Below, piece by piece: positions 51,499 through 63,547 of a DNA stretch of 64,000 nt. The translations under genes were made by a program, and so were the position numbers. The DNA lies in assembly GCF_014839835.1 (NCBI RefSeq), contig NC_071621.1:12775421-12839420 (forward strand). Direction: 5' to 3'. Position 1 is the first letter of the stretch. Each line of letters opens with the position of its first letter. The stretch is from Dryobates pubescens. Lineage: Eukaryota; Chordata; Aves; Piciformes; Picidae. Under the pieces are notes generated by a model. That model did not search any database. It saw only the letters and a program-made list of their open reading frames with translations, and was not told the origin of the DNA.

Positions 51499-52584
51499 TG
51501 TGGTGGGTTGAAATTTCCCCACCAACATTAACTTTGCCAGATGAGCTCAGTTGGAAGCGGATGAAAGCTGTATTTACAAGCAAAACTACAATCTACAGTG
51601 GAATGCAATGCCACAACATTTACAGGTATTTGCAATTAATAAACAGCACAAGGACCTCCCTGGTCAAAGACCAGGGGAAGCTACTAGCTTCTCCCTCTTT
51701 GCCTTCCCCTTCCCCCCCTGGACAAAAGGGACAAGAGAAAGGATCAGAGAGAATCACAGAATCAGTAAGGTTGGAAAAGACCTCAAAGATCATCAAGTCC
51801 AACCTGTCACCCAATACTTCATGACTACTAAACCATGGCACCAAGTGCCATGTCCAATCCCATCTTGAACACTTCCAGGGATGGTAACTCCACCACCTCC
51901 CTGGGCAGCACATTCCAATGGCAAATTACTCTTTCTGGGAAGAACTTTCTCCTCACCTCAAGCTTAAGCTTCCCCTGGCACAGCTTGAGACTGTGTCCTC
52001 TTGTTCTGGTGCTGGTTGCCTGGGAGAAGAGACCAACCCCCTCCTGGCTACAACCTCCCTTCAGGTAGTTGCAGACAGCAGTAAGATCTCCCCTGAGCCT
52101 CCTCTTCTCCAGGCTAAACAATCCCAGCTCCCTCAGTCTCACCTCATAGGGCTGTGCTCAAGGCCTCTCAACAGCCTTGTTGCCCTTCTCTGGACATATT
52201 CAAGAGTCTCAATGTCCTTCTTAAATTGAGGGGCCCAGAACTGGACACAGGACTCAAGGTGTGGCCTAACCAGTGCAGAGTACAGGGGCACAATGACTTC
52301 CCTGCTCCTGCTGGCCACGCTAGACTTAGCCAAAACAATACAGCCAAGGTCAAGCAGAAGCAAGTTAGTATCTCTCCCAGAGTGAAGAAGTGAGATGAGA
52401 AATTGTTTTGGTATAACTAGTTTTAGTCCCTTATCTCCTCCAATGGGATTGTTTAGAACTATCATTATTTTCCTTTTCACACCCAATGGTGATTCATTTA
52501 CATTTGGTGATTCATTTACATTTTACTACTTTTCTGCTCAAGACCTGTGCAAAATTTTTAAAGGCATAGCTGAAAACTGCCACA
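51499..52584 (+). mobile_element. Solo LTR with inserted CR1 (fossil)
   Basis: An LTR-like element bounded by TGTGG at 51499 and CCACA at 52584, with flanking pentamers that are similar but not identical. It contains AATAAA at 51638-51643. The ~570-base minus-strand CR1 at 51752-52320 sits inside; without it the LTR is about 515 bases. No internal retroviral sequence adjoins it. Family uncertain (avian endogenous retrovirus LTR). Confidence 0.55.
51752..52320 (-). mobile_element. CR1 LINE 3' fragment inside the LTR
   Basis: Reversed tail agaatcacagaatcagtaag to ccctgctcctgctggccac. Few changes from the young CR1s at 5605 and 24903, so the LTR is older than this CR1. Confidence 0.87.
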
Positions 52585-53046
52585 ATACCCAGCCAAACCG
52601 TGTTGGTTATCCCCACAGGGTGATCTGCTGTCTCCAGCCCCGTGGCACTTTTCCCTCTGCACCAAGTGCCACCAAGGAAGGTCCTTCGTGAGCAGCTCAG
52701 AGCTTGGCCACCCGCCTGCCGGGCACTGACGCTACCTCCCGACTCGCCCTGCAGCCAATCCTGCCAGCAACCTTGCTGCTTCGTCTCCCACCCTGTCCCA
52801 GGGGGATTTCTGCAGGGCAGAAATGAGTGGTCCATGTTCCTGCTTTGTAGAAGGTATCTGTCACTCTGAAGTGATGCTTTGTCTGTGTGTACCTGAACCC
52901 CACCGACCAGCTGGCCTCTTTGGTAATGTAAATAAAACACAAAACCTTGTGCAAAGATGTCCTGATTCCTACCAGCTGTCACCTCTACAGAGCTTCTGGA
53001 CCCCAGCCCTCAACCATCTGGGGAACTTGGCCACCAAGGTCATGCT
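52585..53046 (+). other. Unassigned DNA, possible 3' exon
   Basis: No known repeat. AATAAA lies at 52931-52936 with acceptor-like sites upstream (cgccctgcag). It could be a terminal exon of THRSP copy C or of an unknown transcript; there is no direct support. Confidence 0.25.
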
Positions 53047-53420
53047 TTGTTTAGTCTGGAGAAGAGGAAGCTGAGGGAACACCTCGCTGCTCTCATACCT
53101 CCCTGGAAGGGGGGGTGGAGTGAGGTGGGGGTTGGTCTCTTCTCCCTAGTATCAGGTGATAGGACAAGAGGAAATGACCTGAAATTGTGGCAAGGGAGGT
53201 TCAAGTTGGGTATCACGAAAAACTTCTGGGCTGAAAGAGTGGCCAGACATGGGAACAGGCTTCCCAGGGAGCTGGTGGAGTCGCTGTCCCTGGAGGAGTT
53301 CACAAAGTGTGCGGACATGGAACTTCAGGACATGGTTTAATGGCCATGCTGGTGTTCGGTTGATGGTTGGACTCAATGATCTTAGAGGTCTATTCCAACC
53401 AAAACAGTTCTGTAATTCCC
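53047..53420 (+). mobile_element. CR1 LINE 3' fragment
   Basis: From gtttagtctggagaagagga to ccaaaacagttctgtaattc. Confidence 0.85.
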
Positions 53421-53697
53421 TGCTCCAGTGCAGGGAGGTGAGCTGGGTTTTTCTGCCAGGGAGTGGGAACTGGGTTTGCACTGGAGTTGAGGTTACCCCA
53501 GTCCTCTGGCTCTCACACCTTGCAAAAGCTTGATGTAATTCTGCCATCATCCTGTGCTGGGTACTGGGATCCCAACTTACCCCCAGCATTCTTTCTTCCC
53601 TTCCCCAATATCCCCTCTTCTCCTAACCCCCCAGCTTCTCAGCCCCCCACCCTCTCTGATACCTGCACATCCCTTCCCTTGCACCACACTCATCCAG

Positions 53698-53835
53698 CCC
53701 TTCAGATCCAGCACCATCTTCACCGCACACACCCCTGGGGACAACCTGCTCAGACCCAGCAACACCGGGGAGCAATTCTATGTCCTCCTCACTTGGCCGT
53801 GGCACCTGCCAGAGCTGGGGGCAGAAGAGGATGAG
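53698..53835 (+). CDS. Candidate orphan coding exon
   Basis: A 138-base open stretch between an acceptor (cacactcatccag) with an unusually long pyrimidine tract (53575-53697) and a donor (gatgag-gtaggg). In phase 0 it encodes 46 residues, including SSTIFTAHTPGDNLLRPSNT and YVLLTWPWHLPELGAEEDE. I do not recognise the protein. It may be an exon of an undescribed gene or a chance open frame. Confidence 0.25.
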
Positions 53836-54879
53836 GTAGGGAGGAGTATGTTCAGCTGGGGTCAGTAGGAAGGCAGGGCTTTGCCCACCTTGTGCTGTGA
53901 AGAGAGCAGGGGCAAAGCTCTCACCGGGCTGCCCTTTGCAAGGGCATCACAACCCTCAGGTCCTGCCTCCAGAGTCCTTCCATCCCAGACAAAGCACCTG
54001 GGACTGAGCTGGGCACTAGAGGGAGGTGTCCCCTTCCCTCTTCGGGCCATTTTAAAACAAATGGAACTGTTGAAACAGCTCTGCTTGGGCTGAACAAACG
54101 CTGGTCCTCCATTAGCTTTGCAGTTCTGATTGAAGGAACTGGAGGTCTCTGAGCATCTGAAGTGAGAGGAGGATTGTGACCGTGCCCGGGGCTGCAGGCT
54201 CTCTTTGTGTCATGTGTGCTGCCCCACGTGCTCTCCAAATCTGCCATATCACAAGAGTGAAATAACATCCTTCAGACTGAAATCAGAAACTCATCAGCTC
54301 CAAAAGTCCCAGTGTAATATGAGCAAATGTTCTGCAGATGGTTCCCCTATTTTGTCCCATAACCTGGAGGCAGTTCCATGCCTCGGTTATGGGTTCACGT
54401 TCATGAGGCCCTGAGTGCTCAGCAGCCCTCTGAAGCTCCCCAGCACTGTAAAGAAGCACAAAAGGAGGAACTGCATCCTTTGCTTTGCTTTTAGTGAGAT
54501 TCTAACAGCACAGAAAACAAAAGGGAAAACTAATTTCACAATTCATCAAGGAAATGCACTCTGGTTTCACAGCCTCCCACCACCACAGCCCCTGCCCTGA
54601 CATCCTGAGCAATGGTAGATGCTATGTCAAAATCAGTCATCTCAAAAAACACCCCAGAAGCATCAGCTGATGGTGCTGGGCAAAGGAAAAGATATTATGC
54701 CAATGTCCCTCAAGGGTGAGAGAGCACTTGACTGGCCCCACACCAATGCCTTCAGTAGGACAGCAGTGTGACAAGGAGCTGAGAACAGTGACATCCTTAT
54801 ACTCAGCTCTGTTCCACACCCTCCACATAGAACATCACGAGTTGGGAAAGAACTCAGGAAGGGAAAGAGCATACAAAAA
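53836..54879 (+). other. Unassigned DNA
   Basis: No recognisable gene or repeat. Confidence 0.5.
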
Positions 54880-54974
54880 GATGGGCAAGAAGGAGGAAGC
54901 TCTTCACAGTGAGAGTGGTGAAATACTGGAACTGGTTGCCCAGAGATGTGGTGGAGGACCCGTCTCTGGAGACA
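54880..54974 (+). mobile_element. CR1 LINE short fragment
   Basis: Only the gaagctcttcacagtgagag to ggtggaggacccgtctctgg part; no tail. Confidence 0.7.
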
Positions 54975-55358
54975 GAATCACAGAAAATTCAGGTTGGAAA
55001 AGATTCTCAGGATCACCAAGTCCAACCATTAACCCTACTCTGCAAGCTTCAGCCCTAAACCATATCCCCAAGCACCACATCCAAACCACCTTTAAACACA
55101 TCCAGGCTTGGGGACTCAACCATCTCCCTGCCCAGCCCATTCCAGTGCCTGACCACTCTTGCTGGGAAAAAGTTTTTTCCCAATGTCCAGTCTAAACCTA
55201 CCCAGTGGCAGCTTGAGGCCATTCCCTCTTGTTCTGTTACTAGTTACCTGTGAGAAGAGACCAGCAGCAGCATCCTTTCAGGTAGCTGTAGACAGCAATG
55301 AGGTCTCTCCTCAGACTCCTCTTTTCCAAAATAAGCAGCCCCAGCTCCCTCAGTTGCT
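54975..55358 (-). mobile_element. CR1 LINE 3' fragment
   Basis: Reversed tail (agaatcacagaaaattcagg) through ccccagctccctcag. Confidence 0.83.
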
Positions 55359-55419
55359 ACACAAAAGATTTATTCAATGTCAAACTCACTGTAGTTGATC
55401 ACCAGGACTAAATAACCTT

Positions 55420-55645
55420 AGAATCATGGAATCAACCAGGTTGGAAAAGACCTGAGAGATCATCAAGTCCAACTCATTACCTAATACCTAACACCTCATG
55501 ACAACTAAACCATGGCTTCAAGTGCACATCCAATCTTTCTTTGAACACCTCCAGGGACAGTGACTCCACCATCTCCCTGGGCAGCACATCCCAATGGCTA
55601 ATTATTCTTTCTGTGAAGAACGTTCTCTTCACCTCGAGCCTAAAA
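55420..55645 (-). mobile_element. CR1 LINE 3' fragment
   Basis: Reversed tail atcatggaatcaaccaggtt; stops abruptly at ttcacctcgagcctaaa. Confidence 0.83.
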
Positions 55646-55765
55646 CTTGATGGGGCCCTGAGCAACCTGATCTAATTAAAAGATGTTGCTGCTCACTGCA
55701 GCGGGGTTGGACAAGATGACTTGTGAGAGTCCTTTCCAACCTGATGCATCCTATGATTCTGTGAA
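55646..55765 (+). mobile_element. CR1 LINE 3' tip
   Basis: cttgatggggccctgagcaa to tcctatgattctgtg, head to head with the preceding CR1. Confidence 0.8.
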
Positions 55766-56144
55766 AAAGAGAGCTCCCTTGGCTTCTGATGGTGTTCTGG
55801 GGCCTGTCCAAAGCCAGCTCGGACCTTGACACAAGCACCAGCCATGCATTCCACGACAGTGAGTGGAGCTGATAAATGGCTGGAAGGCAGCAGGTAGAAA
55901 TGCTGATGATGTTTGCACATCACAGGGCTGTTTGATTTAGGAGTGGCTCCAGGACTACAGAGCCACCAGCCCAGATGCACCAGGGCAATTCTTGAGCAGA
56001 GCTAAAGCTAACCTCTGATGGCTTCACTTTTCAGCTATATCATGCTTTGCTACACTATGCCAGAGGCTCATGCATGGGTCTCCTCCTTGCTGGGCACTGC
56101 TGACTCCAGTAGGAACAAATTCCCAGGATCTGGCCATGCAGGGT
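55766..56144 (+). other. Unassigned DNA
   Basis: No recognisable gene or repeat. Confidence 0.5.
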
Positions 56145-56822
56145 GCAGATGAGAAGCAGCTGAGGGAACTGGAGTTGTTTAGCCTAGAGACAGCAATGTG
56201 TCCTGGTGGCCAAGAAGGCCAATGGGATTCTGGGGTAGAGGAGTGTGTCCAGCAGATCGAGGGAGGTTCTCCTCCCCCTCTGCTCTGCCCTAGTGAGACT
56301 TCACCTGGAATATTATATCCAGTTTTGGGCTCCCCAGTTCAAGAGGCACAGAAATCTACTTGAGAGAGTCCAACAGAGGGCTACAAAGATGATTAAGGGA
56401 CTGGAGAACTGCCTTATGAGGAAAGGCTGAGAGACCTGGGGTTGTTTAGTCTGGAGAGGAGAAGACTGAGAAAGGGTCTAATAAATGTATATAAATGTCT
56501 GAGGGCTGGGTGTCAGGAAGGAAGGGACAGCCTCTGCTCACTTGTGCTCTGTGACAGGACAAGGGGCAATGGATGTAAACTACAGCACAGGAAGTTCCAC
56601 CTCAACATGAGGAAGAATTTCTTTACTGTAAGGGTCACAGAGCACTGGACCAGACTCCCCAGAGAGGTTGTGGAGTCTCCATCTCTGGAGATTCTCAAGA
56701 CCCACCTGGACATGTTCCTGTGTGACCTGCCCTAGGTGATCCTGCTTTGGCAGCAGGATTGGACTCAAAGACTTCCAGATGTCCCTTCCAAACCCTACCA
56801 TTTATTGATTCCATGATTCTAA
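56145..56822 (+). mobile_element. CR1 LINE 3' fragment(s)
   Basis: A short stretch (gatgagaagcagctgaggg) is joined at about 56,191 to a second CR1 segment (agcaatgtgtcctggtggcc) that runs to the tail. Probably two insertions. Confidence 0.82.
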
Positions 56823-57056
56823 GAGGGAACAAGAGGAGAAAGGCACACAGTCCTGCTTCCACACAGTCAGACTTCTCATTTCCCTTCGGTGAGTGTTTTT
56901 CCCCCCTTGGATTTAGTGTATTTGCTTGCACAAAGGCATAATGCCCAAATCTGAATGGTTTTGAGCTAATTCTCTTAAACAGAAGCTGCCAACTCAGTCT
57001 ATTAGGGAAATCTTTGAATAACCCTCCAGGTAGTGATCTCTCTATTTGTGTTTCAC

Positions 57057-57820
<764 letters not shown>

Positions 57821-57990
57821 TAATAGGGGCTCCAGAACTGGGCACAGTACTCCAGGTGGGGTCTCACCAGAGTGGAATAGAGGGGGAGAATCACCTCCTT
57901 TGACCTGCTGGCTATGCTTCTCTTGATGCGCCCAGGAACTGATTGGCTTTCTGGGCTGCAAGTGCACACTGCTGGCTCATGTTGAGCTTA
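57821..57990 (-). mobile_element. CR1 LINE internal fragment
   Basis: ggctccagaactgggcacag to cactgctggctcatgttgag, a third subfamily in the same mosaic. Confidence 0.72.
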
Positions 57991-58690
57991 CATAGAATAC
58001 ATAGAATAAACCAGGTTGGAAGAGACCTTCAAGATCATCGCATCCAACCCATCAACCAATCCAACACCACCTAAACAACTAACCCATGGCACCAAGCACC
58101 CCATCAAGTCTTCTCCTGAACACCCCCAATGATGGCGACTCCACCACCTCCCCAGGCAGCCCATTCCAATGGGCAATCACTCTCTCTGTATAGAACTTTT
58201 TCCTAACATCCAACCTAAACCTCCTCTGGTGCAGCCTGAGACTGTGTCCTCTTGTTCTGGTACTGGCTGCCTGGGAGAAGAGACCAACCTCTGCCTGTCT
58301 AAAACTTCCCTTCAGGTACTTGTAGAGAGCAATAAGGTCACCCCTGAGTCTCCTCTTCTCCAGGCTAAGCAACCCCAGCTCCCTCAGCCTCTCCTCGTAG
58401 GGCTTGTGCTCCAAACCCCTCACCAACTTTGTTGCCCTTCTCTGGACTCGTTCCAGCAAGTCAACCTCCTTCCTAAACTGAGGGGCCCAGAACTGGACAC
58501 AGGACTCAAGGTGTGGCCTAACCAGTGCAGTGTACAGGGGGAGAATGACCTCCCTGCTCCTGCTGGCCACACTGTTCCTGATGCAGGCCAGGATGCCATT
58601 GGCCCTCTTGGCTGCCTGGGCACACTGCAGGCTCCTGTTCAGTCTACCATCGACCAGCTTCTCATCCACCAGCACCCCATGTCCTTTTCT
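57991..58690 (-). mobile_element. CR1 LINE 3' half
   Basis: Reversed tail with tagaatacatagaataaacc. A 198-codon ORF2 C-terminal frame (58079-58675, minus) is still open, so it is young. Confidence 0.88.
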
Positions 58691-59944
58691 TCAGGGCTGC
58701 TCTCAAGCCAGTCGTGCCTTTGTCGTCCCCCATCAAACCACCGCTGACGGAGGTGGGGGAAGGGATTTTGGAGCACCCCGTAACGCTCCCCAGTTTCGGT
58801 CTTTGGAGGACAGAGGCTATCTGGAAGCAACGTCACACAAAGATGCTAACCAAATATTTATGGCCAATTGGAAAGAATAGTTCAGGCTCACGCAGAGCTT
58901 CAGGCTCAGTTTTATTTACCTTGCACAAATCACTCAGTGCCCGGAGGTTGTATCAACAAAGAAAACGCCACCACCTCGGACAGACTGTAGACACCCTGAT
59001 CTGTCATCGAGGACTACGACCAAAGGGATCAGTGAGATGGCTGGGGAGAGAATGTGCTTTAAAACAGCAGTGCACAGAGGCCAAACAGCTGCCAGAACCT
59101 TTACTGGTCTTGAGACAACTGGTTTGTGAGGCAGAGGCGATCGCAAAGGGCTCCGGGCACCGGGCCTTCTTTGGAAAGGATTGTTTGGCCCTCAGTCACT
59201 GCACAGGTAGTGCTACAGGAGGTGTGTGTTGGCAGCCAGCCCGAGTCCACCTTGCACCTTGCTGGATGCCAGAAAACTGAGCAAATACTTCCGTTTTCAG
59301 GCTGTTCCCTCCCCTCTCCGTACACCTGCAACCTCTACCAGGGCTGTGCCTGGAGCAAACTGGAGCCACTGGGACAGCAGCTGGGCTGGGAGCTTGGGAA
59401 AAACCTGACCCAAGGAAAAACAGGCAAGTGAAAGAGGACTGGAGCAAGGCGAGGACCCATCCTGTGTGGGGGGCAGGACTTGAGCAGTGCACAGAAGGTT
59501 TTCCCACACCACTGAGCCCTCAGCTGCTGGAGGAGATGAGCATTTCAGCAGAGCACAAGCCCCTGAAGAAGCAGGTCACTGGCAGCCTGCATACGGTGAG
59601 TAAATTACCAGCTCCAGGACATAGTTTCCTCCTGTGGGATCAAATCATCCTCTTTGGGCTACATTAGAACTCTTTTTTCACCCATATGTTATTCTGAAGA
59701 CACCAGGACTGGCCAGATATGTGACCAAGGAGAGGACTCAAGGCAAAAAGCTGTGTCTGACCCCTTGCTTGCATCGGTTTCCTTGCAGAAGGGCCGTGTC
59801 CCTTCTGTCAGCATACAAGAGCTGGCAACAGCAGAGTGGTTCTGTTTCTTCTTTGATAAGAAGTGGACTTAATTTAATATGAACTTTTCTTTGTCAGGCC
59901 CCTAAATAAAAGCCTGTTGTAAGTTTTAGGGGTTTTTTAAGCAG
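58691..59944 (+). other. Unassigned DNA
   Basis: No recognisable gene or repeat. Frames up to 188 codons exist but show no known domain. Confidence 0.45.
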
Positions 59945-60212
59945 TTCTTAAGAGTGGATTGAAACTGAGGGAGGGTAGATTTACACTGGGTAATAGAATG
60001 AAAATTCTTTACAGTGAGAGTGGTGAGACACTGGAACAGGTTGCCCAGGGAGGCTGTGGATGCACCCTCCCTGGAGGTGTGCAAAACCAGGCTGGACAAA
60101 GCCTTGAGCAACCTGGTCTAGTGGAAGGTGTCCCTGCCCATGGCAGAGGGAGGCTGGAACTAGCAGATCTTTAAGTTCCCTTTCCAACCCAAACATTCAG
60201 TGAACCTATGAA
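59945..60212 (+). mobile_element. CR1 LINE 3' fragment (old type)
   Basis: ttgaaactgagggagggtag to ccctttccaacccaaac. Confidence 0.83.
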
Positions 60213-60504
60213 AAGTTGCCCTGTGTTGCAGTAGTGCAGAATCATTAGGGGGGAGCGGGAGTTTTTCTAGCTCTGCAGAAAATTAATGGCAATCTCAGAC
60301 AGGCAGCATGCTACTATGCAGAAACCAGTGAGAGATCAGGTGATTTCCTTTTTTCTCTCCTGTGCCCTCATACTATTCTAACCAGTTTGTCTTCTCTGTT
60401 GTAGCTGCACAGCCTCTCCCCCAGACCTCCCTGTCTTTAAAACATCCAACCTTCTCCCGTTGCACCGTTCAGGTGTAGGTTGCAAAACGCCTCCCTGAGG
60501 AAGT

Positions 60505-60600
60505 AACTGTTTTGCAGATGAATAAACTGGGGCACAGATAGGTGCAATGACTTTCCTAAGTGTCACCTCGCTGCTAATTTCAGAGCAGGGAAATAGCTGG
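60505..60600 (+). mobile_element. MIR-like ancient SINE remnant
   Basis: ttttgcagatgaataaactg, then gggcacagataggtgcaatg, then a block like tgtcacctcgctgctaattt. This parallels the MIR 3' half (cagatgaggaaactgaggca and the following cagctagtaag region). MIR/CORE-SINE relics are rare in birds but known in amniotes. Confidence 0.5.
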
Positions 60601-61171
60601 TGCCCAGTCTGCTGGGAAGCAGTTTGGTCACAGGCCAAAACCATTAATCAGGATCTGAGAGCACGAGGTTAGTTGAGCTACTGTATTAATGAAGAACACA
60701 TTATCCAACAAACATCATTAAAACATCTGACCTGCCATCCAAAAAAGGAGCAAAGGCTCAGAAGCATGAGATCCTCCTGTTAAATGATCTCTGCTAGGGA
60801 AAGATGCTGCTTTCACTTGCACCAGTGGCAGATTTCCTAAATGAGAGGCTTTATGGCAAAACCAGCTTTGGGCCTTGCTCTTCAGTGGGTGGAAATCTCC
60901 AGTCTCAGACAGAGTAATTTTCAACATCTCCCTGGCCTCTAGGGTAAATTACTTCCTTTGAGATGAAGCCACCCACACTAAGGCAAAACAATGTTCCAGC
61001 TGGGTCTTTGGCCTGAATCTTCTGTTGCTTCCCTGGCTTGCCTAGGCTGTGAGCAAATTTCTGCTAAATCTGACAGCTTGCTGCTGTTCAAAGGGGAAGT
61101 TTCTCCCTCTTGTCTGTTCCTAGTCCCTTCCTTTTGCTTGTTAAACCCTCTGTGAGCTTCAGCTCACTGAG
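60601..61171 (+). other. Unassigned DNA
   Basis: No recognisable gene or repeat. Confidence 0.45.
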
Positions 61172-61219
61172 ATGAAGGAGAAGCAGAGGTGGCATGAGGT
61201 GAGCAACAGACGCAAGCAG
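61172..61219 (+). CDS. KCTD14: Candidate KCTD14 first coding exon
   Basis: ATG plus 15 codons (MKEKQRWHEVSNRRKQ) followed by donor gtaggt. Its phase 0 joins exactly to the KCTD14 exon at 62876. There is no homology support, and other upstream exons are possible. Confidence 0.3.
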
Positions 61220-62261
61220 GTAGGTACAAGGAAAGAAAGCAGAGAGGGCAACAAGAGCTCCCCCTCCTCTTGGTGCAAGCTGTGAGGTCAGCTCACGTCA
61301 CCCCATGGGCCTGTACCTGCAGGAACCAGCTAAGCACTTAAGTACACACTTCACTTGAGGCATGTGACTAGCAGCACTGAGGCAGATCCTTGCATGATCA
61401 GATCCAAGAAAGAGCAGGTGAGCTCCTGGCGGAAAAAAAGGAGTTGTTTATTGACTTGCACCTTCCCAATGGCAGGTGTGGTCCTGGCCAGGCATGTGAC
61501 TTCTATTACAGCACTGGTGGTGGGAGGGAAAAGAACTCCCTCTGTCTTCACTCTCCCTGTTCTACTGAGCAAGGTGAAAAAAATGACTGAGTGCAAAGGG
61601 AGGCTTTGAAAACTCTTCAACACTGAACCGTCAGGAAGGTGAGGCTGGAGAGCAGGTCCCAGCTTTGTGGACACTGAGGTTTTCTCCAATGTGTTTCAAA
61701 TGGCAGTGGTGTTGATGCCTGGTGAAATAAAATACAAAAATGCAAACTTTACTTTCTTCCTTCACAAATCCATCTCAGTTGTGTGAATTATTTCCTTTAC
61801 TTCCTAGCTATCCAACTACCGTATGCTTTGCTAAAGCAGCTTCTGTCCTCTACCTCTGACATGCTGGATTTGTGCCTTACTATAATTGAACCCCTGGAGG
61901 AGTGGAAATAAATTCCACCCATTTCAAAGCTTCAAAGATGTTTAGTTCCTCCTCTGGAAAGAAAACAGCAGCTCAGGTGAGAGGAATGGAGTTGCATAGC
62001 TTTGAGCTTGGTTCTTGTCCCTCTGCACACGAGGAAGGTGAGAGCCCTTGCTGGAAGAACAGGAGCCAGGAGGGACAATGCTTGGGTAGGACTTAAGAGA
62101 TAGATGTTGAATTCTGTAGTTAATGACAGCTTCCCTGGACAGGATGCTTCTTACCCCTCTTCCCCACTGGCAAAGCAACACTTCCCTACGTTCCAAAAAT
62201 GTGGTGAGGACTCAGACATTCAGAAATGTTCATGTGTTTGCTGCTCTGATTATTAGAGCGT
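61220..62261 (+). other. Probable KCTD14 intron or upstream DNA
   Basis: No recognisable repeat or gene. Confidence 0.45.
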
Positions 62262-62552
62262 TTTAGCAGGGCCTGTTTTGATAGGCCAAGGGTTAATGGT
62301 TTGAAACTAAAAGAGGGCAGATTCAGGCTAGATACAAGGAAGACATTTTTTACAATGAGGGTGCTGAGACAGTGGCACAAGTGGGCTAGAGAGGTGGTAG
62401 ATGCTCCATACCTGGAAACATTCCAGGTTAAGTCCGACAAAGCTCTGAGCAACCTGATCTAGTTAAAGATGAGCCTGCTCAGTGCAGGGGAATCGGAGTA
62501 ACTGACCTTTAAAGGTCCCTTCCAACCCAAACTAGTCTGTGATTCTATAAAC
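62262..62552 (+). mobile_element. CR1 LINE 3' fragment (old type)
   Basis: gataggccaagggttaatgg to cccttccaacccaaactag. Confidence 0.82.
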
Positions 62553-62689
62553 ATCCTGCATCTGCTTTTAGCAATAAATAGTATGGCTGTTCTAATGGCC
62601 CCCAGGAGATGAGTGCTCACGTCACTTTTCACACCATCATTCCAATTGCCAGCAGCAATCATCTCCCTCTCTTTGTTTTTTCATCTTTT

Positions 62690-62816
62690 CTGTCCAGGGA
62701 GGTGGTTGAATCCCAATCCCTGGAGATGGCTGAGCACCAACCTTGGTAGAGTTAGAGAGTGGTGGGAGTTGATGACTTTCAAGGTCTTTTCCAACCAAAA
62801 TGATTCCATGATTGTG
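62690..62816 (+). mobile_element. CR1 LINE 3' tip
   Basis: ctgtccagggaggtggttga to tgattccatgattgtg, 60 bases before the KCTD14 acceptor. Confidence 0.8.
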
Positions 62817-62875
62817 TGCTGACAGCCTCCGATGGGTAACGCATGTGGCTTTTTGTTCCCTTGTGATACCTGCAG

Positions 62876-63547
62876 TTGTCACCCATCGTGGAGCTAAACG
62901 TGGGCGGGGAGATGTACACCACAACACTCAGCACCTTAAAGAAACATCCTGGCTCCAAGCTGGCAGAGATGTTCACTGGCCAGCCCAAACTCAGGACTGA
63001 CTCTGAAGGCAGGTTCTTCATCGACAGGCCGGGCACTTATTTCAAATACATCTTGGAGTACCTGCGCAGCAACCAAGTGCCCACCCAGTGCGTCCAGGAT
63101 GTCTACAAAGAGGCCTTGTTCTATGACATCGAACCTCTGATCAAGCAGCTGGAGGACTCCCCCCAGATCTTTGGAGAGCTGGTGGCAAGGAAGCAGTTTC
63201 TGGCCCGTGTGCCCAGCTACAGTGAGAACCTTGAGCTGATGATCCGCATCGCCAGGGCAGAAGCGGTCGCCTCCCGCCGCTCCAGCGTCATCGTCTGCGT
63301 GGTCAGAACCGAGGAGGACGCAGCCAGGTGCCAGGATGCCTTGAACAGCTTGGACATGGACAAAAAATCCGTGGTGAAGTTTGGCCCTTGGAAGGCAGCA
63401 CCAAGTATTTCTGATCTGCTGGACTGCATTCAAATGGACGTCGAAGCCAAGGGGTACAAAATATCCTTCCAGCCCCACGTCGCAGAAAAGGGCTTCCGCT
63501 TCAAATCCCATGACTTCTTCTACAAGTTCTGGTTCACCTGGTGGTAG
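62876..63547 (+). CDS. KCTD14: KCTD14, BTB/T1-domain protein (main exon)
   Basis: The exon starts after acceptor gatacctgcag with TTG, so the true ATG must lie in an upstream exon. The 223 codons begin SPIVELNVGGEMYTTTLSTL, a KCTD-type BTB/T1 domain, and continue with GSKLAEMFTGQPKLRTDSEG, RFFIDRPGTYFKYILEYLRS and LFYDIEPLIKQLEDSPQIFG. The C-terminal half includes SYSENLELMIRIARAEAV and KFGPWKA and ends KFWFTWW before TAG. The order and the FTWW ending match KCTD14 rather than its neighbour KCTD21. KCTD proteins oligomerise through this domain, and several are cullin-3 adaptors; the role of KCTD14 is poorly known. It looks intact. Confidence 0.93.
   Translation: MSPIVELNVGGEMYTTTLSTLKKHPGSKLAEMFTGQPKLRTDSEGRFFIDRPGTYFKYILEYLRSNQVPTQCVQDVYKEALFYDIEPLIKQLEDSPQIFGELVARKQFLARVPSYSENLELMIRIARAEAVASRRSSVIVCVVRTEEDAARCQDALNSLDMDKKSVVKFGPWKAAPSISDLLDCIQMDVEAKGYKISFQPHVAEKGFRFKSHDFFYKFWFTWW

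Noticed and set aside
58079-58675. A 198-codon minus-strand frame as a gene
   Set aside because: CR1 ORF2 remnant.
59101-59640. Coding frames in the region 59.1-59.6 kb
   Set aside because: Overlapping frames on both strands without recognisable domains or convincing splice structure.
62876-62878. TTG as the KCTD14 start codon
   Set aside because: It directly follows a splice acceptor; an upstream coding exon is more likely.
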